Source: Acutalibacter sp. (GTDB lineage Bacteria > Bacillota > Clostridia > Oscillospirales > Acutalibacteraceae). From it: a DNA stretch of 10,029 nucleotides. Below the pieces are notes generated by a model, which searched no databases, was not told the origin of the DNA, and was given only the letters and a program-made list of their open reading frames with translations. A program made the position numbers and the translations under genes. Where the stretch lies: contig JAAWSH010000037.1 of assembly GCA_022801475.1 (NCBI GenBank), forward strand, positions 1 through 10,029, written 5' to 3'. Positions 5,319 through 10,029 of this stretch are shown piece by piece. Position 1 is the first letter of the stretch. Every line of letters begins with the position of its first letter.

Positions 5319-6367
5319 AAGAAAAGTTAAACATCGCCGTGCTGTTCGGCGGCTGTTCGCCGGAATATGAGGTGTCCCTGCAATCGGCCGCGGCGGTGAT
5401 CCGGCATATGGACAGGGAGCGGTTTTTACCCGTCCCCATGGGCATCACCCGGCAGGGGGACTGGTACTGCTTTGGCGGGAGCATAGAGGAAATCGCTGCG
5501 GATACCTGGCACTTGGGGGAGACCCGCTTCCCGGTGGCAATCTCCCCGGACCGCACAAAGCCCACCCTATATCAATGTGCCGGAAACCATATCACCGAAC
5601 TCCACGTGGACGCCGCCTTTCCCGTGCTCCACGGAAAAAACGGCGAGGACGGCACAGTGCAGGGGCTGTTTGAACTAATGGGCATCCCGGTGGTGGGCTG
5701 CGGGACGCTGGCCTCGGCTTTGTGCATGGATAAATACCGGGCCCACCAGATCGTCCAGGCGGCGGGGATAGAAGCGCCCCGCGCTCTGGTGCTGGAGAGA
5801 GACGCGGGAATGGAATCCGCCCATGCCCTGGCAGAACAGCTTGGCTACCCACTGTTTGTCAAGCCTGTAAGGGCCGGATCGTCCTTTGGCATTACAAAGG
5901 TGGCAGACAGGAAAAGCCTGCCCGCCGCCGTGGCCCGCGCCGGCCAGTATGACAGGGAGATTATCCTGGAAGAGGCCATTCCCGGCTTCGAGGTGGGCTG
6001 CGCCGTTATGGGAAACGACAGTCTCACTGTGGGCGAGGTGGACGAGATCGAGCTGGCAGAGGGCTTTTTCGACTACACGGAAAAGTACACGCTGAAAACC
6101 TCCGCCATCCACACCCCGGCCCGCATCCCTGCCGCCACGGCCCGGCGCGTCAAAGACACGGCCCAAACCATTTATCGTGCCCTGGGGTGCGGAGGATTTG
6201 CCAGGGTGGATATGTTCCTGACCCCCGAGGGAAAAATCGTGTTCAACGAGGTAAACACCATTCCCGGCTTCACGGAACACAGCCGGTTTCCCGGTATGAT
6301 GAAAGCAGCCGGGCTGGAGTTGGGGCTGGTTGTCTCCCAGGTGATTGGATTGGCGGTGGAAAAATGA
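5315..6367 (+). CDS. vanG: D-alanine:D-serine ligase, VanG type
   Basis: A 350-residue ATP-grasp ligase that joins D-Ala to D-Ser for incorporation into the stem-peptide terminus. Motifs in order: FGGCSPEYEVSL (11-22), HGKNGEDGT (106-114), KPVRAGSSFG (183-192), FFDYTEKYTLKTS (251-263), RVDMF (297-301) and NEVNTIPGFT (311-320). The EKYTLK omega-loop is the VanG/VanC/VanE D-Ser signature; D-Ala:D-lactate ligases differ here. Length equals that of characterised VanG. The ATG at 5315 has AGGGAGG (5301-5307) upstream and overlaps the previous stop (ATGA). The genes downstream supply D-Ser and remove D-Ala-D-Ala, so the context agrees with the call. D-Ser specificity is a motif-based inference, but a strong one. 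Confidence 0.95.
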   Translation: MKEKLNIAVLFGGCSPEYEVSLQSAAAVIRHMDRERFLPVPMGITRQGDWYCFGGSIEEIAADTWHLGETRFPVAISPDRTKPTLYQCAGNHITELHVDAAFPVLHGKNGEDGTVQGLFELMGIPVVGCGTLASALCMDKYRAHQIVQAAGIEAPRALVLERDAGMESAHALAEQLGYPLFVKPVRAGSSFGITKVADRKSLPAAVARAGQYDREIILEEAIPGFEVGCAVMGNDSLTVGEVDEIELAEGFFDYTEKYTLKTSAIHTPARIPAATARRVKDTAQTIYRALGCGGFARVDMFLTPEGKIVFNEVNTIPGFTEHSRFPGMMKAAGLELGLVVSQVIGLAVEK

Positions 6368-6900
6368 ACCGTCTGATTTTAGTGAACCGCCAGTACCCCT
6401 ACACCATTCACGTCCGGCGGGACCTGGCCCCTGTTCTCCCCGCTTTCCCCCACATCCTTCTGGAGCGGGAGGCCGCTCATGCCCTTTCACGGCTCATGGA
6501 GGAACTGGATGGTTGGGCGCACATTGTTCCAGTAAGCGGCTGGCGCTCCTTTGCCCAGCAGCAGAGGATCTACCTGGATTCCCTCCGGGACAACGGGCGG
6601 GAATTCACAAAGCAGTTCGTGGCCCTGCCCGGCCACAGCGAACACCAGACCGGCCTTGCCATTGACCTGGGCCTACGGGGAGAGAATGTAGATTTCATCC
6701 GCCCCAACTTCCCCTATGAGGGCATCTGCCAGCGGTTCCGGGAACTGGCCCCGGCCTATGGCTTTATTGAGCGCTACCCGGCGGGGAAAGAGCGCGTCAC
6801 CGGCATTTCCCACGAGCCCTGGCACTTCCGCTATGTGGGCATACCCCACGGGGAGCACATCACCCGGCAGGGGCTTTGCCTGGAGGAATACCTGGCATGA
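6364..6900 (+). CDS. vanXY: VanXY-like D,D-peptidase (dipeptidase/carboxypeptidase)
   Basis: A 178-residue soluble M15 zinc peptidase without signal or membrane segment, the size class of VanXY. It would hydrolyse D-Ala-D-Ala made by the housekeeping ligase and trim pentapeptide precursors in the cytoplasm. Motifs: SGWRS (R61), SEHQTGLAID (H94, D101) and EPWHFRYVG (E151, H154). Its start overlaps the vanG stop (ATGA). The ending QGLCLEEYLA is shared with both VanY copies, and a 23-base stretch (6868-6890) is identical in DNA to 4489-4511 in the first vanY. GGAGG within those codons (6882-6886) lies ten bases before the next gene and probably serves as its ribosome binding site. The dipeptidase versus carboxypeptidase balance cannot be read from sequence. 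Confidence 0.88.
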   Translation: MNRLILVNRQYPYTIHVRRDLAPVLPAFPHILLEREAAHALSRLMEELDGWAHIVPVSGWRSFAQQQRIYLDSLRDNGREFTKQFVALPGHSEHQTGLAIDLGLRGENVDFIRPNFPYEGICQRFRELAPAYGFIERYPAGKERVTGISHEPWHFRYVGIPHGEHITRQGLCLEEYLA

Positions 6901-7367
6901 GTACACGGGAAAAGCTGGCCGCTTGGTCAAAGGGAGACTATATGGAAATGTATTGGGCGATGTTTTGGCGGCGGGAGCGGTGCCAGGGCAAAATCTGGCG
7001 GGATACCCTGACCTTTCTCCTGAACCGGATGGCCCGCCGCCACGGGGGCTACATTGGCAGCGGGGCCAAGTTCTGGGATGAGCCCCTGCTGCCCCACGGG
7101 CTGCACGGGGTGTATATCTCCCGGTACGCAAAAATCGGCGCGGGCTGCTGCATCTACCACAACGTCACCATTGGCGAGGTGGACGGCAAAGCGCCGGAAA
7201 TCGGCGAACACTGCCTGATCGGGGCCGGGGCCGTGCTGGTGGGCGGTATTAAAATTGGAGACTATGTGAAAATAGGCGCGGGCGCGGTGGTCCATACCGA
7301 TATTCCCAGCCACGCCACGGTGGTGGCCCAGCCCGCCCGAGTGATTGTAAGGGAGGACAAACGATGA
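6897..7367 (+). CDS. Hexapeptide-repeat acyltransferase, serine-acetyltransferase-like
   Basis: A 156-residue left-handed beta-helix acyltransferase. Residues 1-60 are helical and basic. Hexapeptide repeats start near 72 (GVYISRYAKIGAGCCIYHNVTIG) and continue to about 148 (APEIGEHCLIGAGAVLVGG, IKIGDYVKIGAGAVV, ATVVAQPARVI). The order and the final VVAQPARVI resemble the short serine O-acetyltransferase/CapG-like group; full-length CysE is about 100 residues longer. The acyl donor would be acetyl-CoA, but the acceptor is unknown. It sits between vanXY and the serine racemase with ATGA overlaps on both sides, so it belongs to the operon. A link to serine supply or to acetylation of a wall precursor is inference; no such gene is part of the standard vanC/E/G set I know. 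Confidence 0.75.
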   Translation: MSTREKLAAWSKGDYMEMYWAMFWRRERCQGKIWRDTLTFLLNRMARRHGGYIGSGAKFWDEPLLPHGLHGVYISRYAKIGAGCCIYHNVTIGEVDGKAPEIGEHCLIGAGAVLVGGIKIGDYVKIGAGAVVHTDIPSHATVVAQPARVIVREDKR

Positions 7368-8434
7368 TGGAGAAAAGCCGGGCCTGGATCGAAATGGACC
7401 GCGCCGCCCTGCGCCACAATGTGGAAGCCCTGCAAAAGCGCCTGCCACCGGGCTGCGCCTTAATGCCAGCGGTAAAGGCAAACGCCTATGGGCATGGGGC
7501 TGTGTCCATCGCCAGGGAGTGTCAAACAATGGGCGTGGACGCTTTTTGCGCAGCCACGGTGGAGGAGGGCGTCGAGCTGCGGGAAAACGGCATACGCGGC
7601 ACAATTTTAGTACTGGGCTGGACAGACCCACGGGCGGCTGTGCAGCTGCATGAGCACAAGCTGACCCAGACAGTGGTGGGCCTTGCCTATGCCCAAGAGC
7701 TGGACCGGCTGGGAAAGCCCATCCAGGTACACGTCAAAATTGACACCGGGATGCACCGGCTGGGCCTGCACTGGGAGGACCTGGAGGGGATGGCGGGCAT
7801 CTTTTCCCGCGAAAACCTGCGGGTCACCGGGGCCTTCACCCACATCTGCGCGGACAGCATGGCAAAGGAGCAGGGGCGGCGGTTTTACCGGGCTGTGGCG
7901 GGGCTGAAGGGACATGGATATAACATCCCCAAGATCCATCTGCTGGCAAGCCAGGGGCTTATCAACCACCCGGAACTAGGCGGGAACTACGCCCGTGTCG
8001 GACTGGCCCTGTACGGCGTTGGCGCCCCGGAATTGCGGCCTGTCCTCTCCCTAAAAGCCAGGGTGGCACAGGTTCGGGAACTGCCTGCCGGGGAGGGCAC
8101 AGGGTATGAATTGCGGTTTACCTCCCAGCGGCCCAGCCGGATCGCCGTGCTCGCCATCGGCTATGGGGACGGCCTGCCCCGCTCCCTCTCCTGCGGCGCG
8201 GGGCGCGTGCTGCTCCACGGCAAAAGAGCGCCCATTGCCGGGCTGATCTGCATGGACCAGACGCTGGTGGACGTGACGGGCCTTCCCCATGTGTCGCCGG
8301 GCGACACGGCTGTGTTGATTGGGAAAAGCGGCGGGTCAGAAATCACCGCCGCCGAGATGGCGGAACAAGCGGGGACGATCCCTAATGAGATTTTCAGCCG
8401 GTTGGGCAGGCGGCTGGGGCGTCATCTGTGTTAA
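7364..8434 (+). CDS. vanT: Stand-alone VanT-type serine/alanine racemase
   Basis: A 356-residue PLP racemase of the Alr fold: PLP lysine in VKANAYGHG (K38), KIDTGMHRLG (R131), ARVGLALYG (211-218), the second catalytic base Y268 in IGYGDG, and ICMDQTLVDVT. Near the C-terminus TIPNEI places Asn (N341) where alanine racemases have Tyr (Tyr354 of Geobacillus Alr, TINYE), aligned by eye. Asn at this site is the known VanT feature that admits serine, so D-Ser production is likely. Known VanT proteins are about 700 residues with a membrane-embedded N-terminal half; that half is absent here, so the enzyme should be cytosolic. GGGAGG (7351-7356) precedes the ATG at 7364, which overlaps the previous stop; a second ATG follows directly. 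Last gene of the operon. Confidence 0.85.
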   Translation: MMEKSRAWIEMDRAALRHNVEALQKRLPPGCALMPAVKANAYGHGAVSIARECQTMGVDAFCAATVEEGVELRENGIRGTILVLGWTDPRAAVQLHEHKLTQTVVGLAYAQELDRLGKPIQVHVKIDTGMHRLGLHWEDLEGMAGIFSRENLRVTGAFTHICADSMAKEQGRRFYRAVAGLKGHGYNIPKIHLLASQGLINHPELGGNYARVGLALYGVGAPELRPVLSLKARVAQVRELPAGEGTGYELRFTSQRPSRIAVLAIGYGDGLPRSLSCGAGRVLLHGKRAPIAGLICMDQTLVDVTGLPHVSPGDTAVLIGKSGGSEITAAEMAEQAGTIPNEIFSRLGRRLGRHLC

Positions 8435-8463
8435 ACCATCTTTGCAGAAAGCAGCAAACCAAC

Positions 8464-8492
8464 CCAAAGAGAGGCTATCCGCCTCCCTTTGG
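8464..8492. terminator. Weak hairpin between convergent vanT and glycosyl-hydrolase genes
   Basis: CCAAAGAGAGG (8464-8474) pairs with CCTCCCTTTGG (8482-8492) at 10 of 11 positions, overlapping the last codons of the minus-strand gene. There is no proper T-run on either side, so it may end transcription poorly or be chance. No better terminator was found in the 40-bp gap. Confidence 0.35.
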
Positions 8493-9716
8493 CTTTGCCA
8501 AAACCTCTACCGCGTTGCGCACCTCTTCCTGGGTCTGTTCCGTATCTAGATAGGCCGAGCTGTAAAGTATAATGCCGTTACACGCCGCCTCCCGCGCCGC
8601 TGTGATCTGCTGGCCAATCACCTGCCCTCCGGCCCAATCCTCCTCCCCCGCTCCAGCCTTGTAAAGGGCAAGGCCTACATACAGCCGAGCGTTTGGGTGC
8701 CTGTAAAGCTTGGACCATTCCTCCAGCGCCTGGGTATAGTCCAATCCCTCGTTTTCAAAGCTATAGTAGATTTGCGGGCATACATAATCCGCATAGCCTG
8801 AGGTGGCGCACCAGGCTTCCACGTCTGCTCCCATCTCATGGTCATTGGCAATGTTCCCCTGGGGCGACACGCCAAAGGCCACATCCTCTCTCACTGCTTT
8901 TACCTTTTCATATACCAGGGCCATCATAGCGTTAATATTCGCGCTCCGCCATTCTTCCAGTTCCAAAGGGGTCTGCACAGTCTCTACATGAAGCTGATAG
9001 GCCTCTTCATCCAGGCCAGCGTCTTGGGCCGGGTAAAAATAGTCGTCAAAATGGATTCCGTCTACTGGATAATTCTCCACAATTTCTGCCGCTCCGTCCG
9101 CGATCAGGCTCCGTATATAGGGGTAAGCGGGGTTGAGATAAACGCCGCCCTCCCACTCCATAAAGTAGAATGGATATTCTTCCCCCAGGACCGTATAGGG
9201 GTTGTCCTGGGCCAGCTCCCCAGGCGTCTCAGCTGTGCGCACCCGCAGGGGGTTAATCCACGCGTGAAACTCCAGCCCCAGCCCATGGGTGTACTCCACC
9301 ATAAACTTCAGGGGGTCATAGCCCGGGTCCTGGCCCTGTTTGCCGGTAAGAAGGTGGGACCAGGGGTATTGCTTAGAGGGGTAAAGGGCGTCGCAAAAGG
9401 GGCGCACGTGAACGAATAGCGCTGTTAAGCCTTTTTCCTTTGCACTATCGGCAATTCCTTTGAAATTCGCCTCAAACTCTTCCTGGCTCCCTCCGCTTAG
9501 AGACATATATGGGACCCAGACCCCGGCCATTTGGGTGTTTTTCGAAGTGGGCTGGGGTACAGGAGATGGTGTAAAGGTAGGCGAGGCCGGGCTGTGTAAA
9601 GGCGGTTCCCTGTTCAGTGCCTGTTGGCTTTGCAGCAGCCAGACCACCCCCACCGAGCAGGCCAAGAGCAGCCAGGCCAAGAGATACCCTGTCTTTTTTC
9701 CAAAAAAATGGCGCAT
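8475..9716 (-). CDS. Exported family-10-like glycosyl hydrolase (DigH/YddW type)
   Basis: A 413-residue cell-surface protein of the GHL10 (DUF187) group, whose studied member DigH cleaves glycan strands freed of peptides in peptidoglycan. Residues 9-29 are a hydrophobic anchor with a possible lipobox (LLAC, C20), although hydrophobicity continues past the Cys, so a transmembrane anchor is equally likely. Residues 38-60 are a Pro/Ser/Thr linker. The TIM-barrel domain begins with GVWVPYMS (65-72) and shows HAWINPLRV (151-159), DGIHFDDYFYP (219-229, acidic pair D224-D225) and FGVSPQGN (281-288). AAAGGAT sits about nine bases before the ATG. It is convergent with the van operon and divergent from the HAD gene. 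The wall-related role fits the neighbourhood, but a functional tie to resistance is not shown. Confidence 0.88.
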   Translation of the reverse strand: MRHFFGKKTGYLLAWLLLACSVGVVWLLQSQQALNREPPLHSPASPTFTPSPVPQPTSKNTQMAGVWVPYMSLSGGSQEEFEANFKGIADSAKEKGLTALFVHVRPFCDALYPSKQYPWSHLLTGKQGQDPGYDPLKFMVEYTHGLGLEFHAWINPLRVRTAETPGELAQDNPYTVLGEEYPFYFMEWEGGVYLNPAYPYIRSLIADGAAEIVENYPVDGIHFDDYFYPAQDAGLDEEAYQLHVETVQTPLELEEWRSANINAMMALVYEKVKAVREDVAFGVSPQGNIANDHEMGADVEAWCATSGYADYVCPQIYYSFENEGLDYTQALEEWSKLYRHPNARLYVGLALYKAGAGEEDWAGGQVIGQQITAAREAACNGIILYSSAYLDTEQTQEEVRNAVEVLAKPKGGG

Positions 9717-9757
9717 TCTTCCACATCCTTTCGCTTTTCACCAGGGCAGATGTCCAA

Positions 9758-9786
9758 TTGACAACTACCCCAAAAACGAGTATAAT
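9758..9786 (+). promoter_or_regulatory. Consensus sigma-A promoter of the HAD phosphatase gene
   Basis: TTGACA (9758-9763) and TATAAT (9781-9786) are both perfect matches, separated by 17 bp. The predicted start near 9793 leaves a leader of about 50 nt to the ATG at 9844. Strong constitutive expression is expected. Confidence 0.9.
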
Positions 9787-9843
9787 TTTTCTATTCATAT
9801 CTATGCCCCTCTCACACCAATCATGACCGAAAGGATGTGCCCC

Positions 9844-10029
9844 ATGAAGTACCGCTTCCTTTTAATGGACGCTGACTACACGCTTTTAGACTTTCCCCAG
9901 GATATGCGCCTGGCATTTCAGTCCACCTATTCCGCCTGTTTTTCTGGCCAAGCACCTTACAGCCAGCGCTTTTTGGAATGCTATAATGCTTGCAACAACC
10001 GCGCCTGGGAGCGCTTTGAGCGGGGCGAA
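9844..10029 (+). CDS. HAD-superfamily phosphatase, N-terminal part (YjjG-like; 3' end outside window)
   Basis: The first 62 residues of a haloacid-dehalogenase hydrolase. MDADYTLLDF (8-17) supplies motif I (D9 nucleophile, D11 acid/base), and the helical segment after it is the start of a cap domain inserted behind motif I. The DADxTLLDF spelling resembles YjjG-type 5'-nucleotidases that clean up non-canonical pyrimidine nucleotides, but the decisive later motifs (II-IV) lie outside the window, so the substrate is a guess. AAGGA (9831-9835) lies eight bases before the ATG, and a perfect sigma-A promoter lies upstream. Transcribed divergently from the glycosyl-hydrolase gene. Confidence 0.82.
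   Translation, partial: MKYRFLLMDADYTLLDFPQDMRLAFQSTYSACFSGQAPYSQRFLECYNACNNRAWERFERGE

Noticed and set aside
8838..9419. 193-codon plus-strand frame inside the glycosyl-hydrolase gene
   Set aside because: It is antisense to a clear GHL10-family coding region with matching motifs and has no features of its own.
1..10029. CRISPR array, rRNA genes or intact insertion sequence
   Set aside because: There is no regularly spaced repeat series, no rRNA signature and no complete transposase anywhere in the window.

Overview
The window looks like the chromosome of a GC-rich, low-oxygen Clostridia member, most likely a gut Oscillospiraceae-type Firmicute. This rests on strong AGGAGG-type ribosome binding sites, near-consensus sigma-A promoters, dense overlapping operons and the gene families present. 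The taxonomic call is inference. The centrepiece is a complete set of structural genes for a D-serine (VanG-type) glycopeptide-resistance operon with an unusual composition. No vanR/vanS regulators lie in the window.

Layout. (1) 1-1547, plus strand: the 3' end of a branched-chain amino-acid aminotransferase, a small single-domain PAS protein and an arginase-superfamily protein, tightly packed and probably one operon. It ends at a bidirectional terminator facing a convergent YfcE-type phosphodiesterase (1583-2140, minus). (2) 2141-2886: about 745 bp without a convincing gene but full of inverted repeats. These include a 162-bp unit with 23-bp inverted ends and two places where mutually exclusive hairpins are possible. 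(3) 2829-3343: a tRNA-Thr(CGU) gene with its own consensus promoter and terminator. It is followed by a tail-only tyrosine-recombinase remnant pointing back at the tRNA, the typical scar of a mobile element that integrated at a tRNA 3' end. (4) 3344-3726: decayed or non-coding DNA, then a candidate response-regulator operator (11-bp repeats), an extended -10 promoter and a structured leader.

(5) 3727-8434: six plus-strand genes, each joined to the next by a 4-nt ATGA overlap: two membrane-anchored VanY-like D,D-carboxypeptidases, VanG D-Ala:D-Ser ligase, a soluble VanXY-like D,D-peptidase, a hexapeptide-repeat (serine-acetyltransferase-like) acyltransferase, and a stand-alone VanT-type racemase without the usual membrane half. 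The expected job is this: the racemase makes D-Ser, VanG joins D-Ala to D-Ser, VanXY removes D-Ala-D-Ala dipeptide and clips cytoplasmic precursors, and the VanY proteins clip D-Ala from precursors outside the membrane. The peptidoglycan stem then ends in D-Ala-D-Ser and binds vancomycin less well. The acyltransferase has no assigned role in known van clusters.

(6) 8475-9716, minus: an exported glycosyl-hydrolase-like (DigH/YddW-type) wall enzyme, divergent from a HAD-superfamily phosphatase (9844 to the window end) that has a perfect TTGACA-N17-TATAAT promoter.
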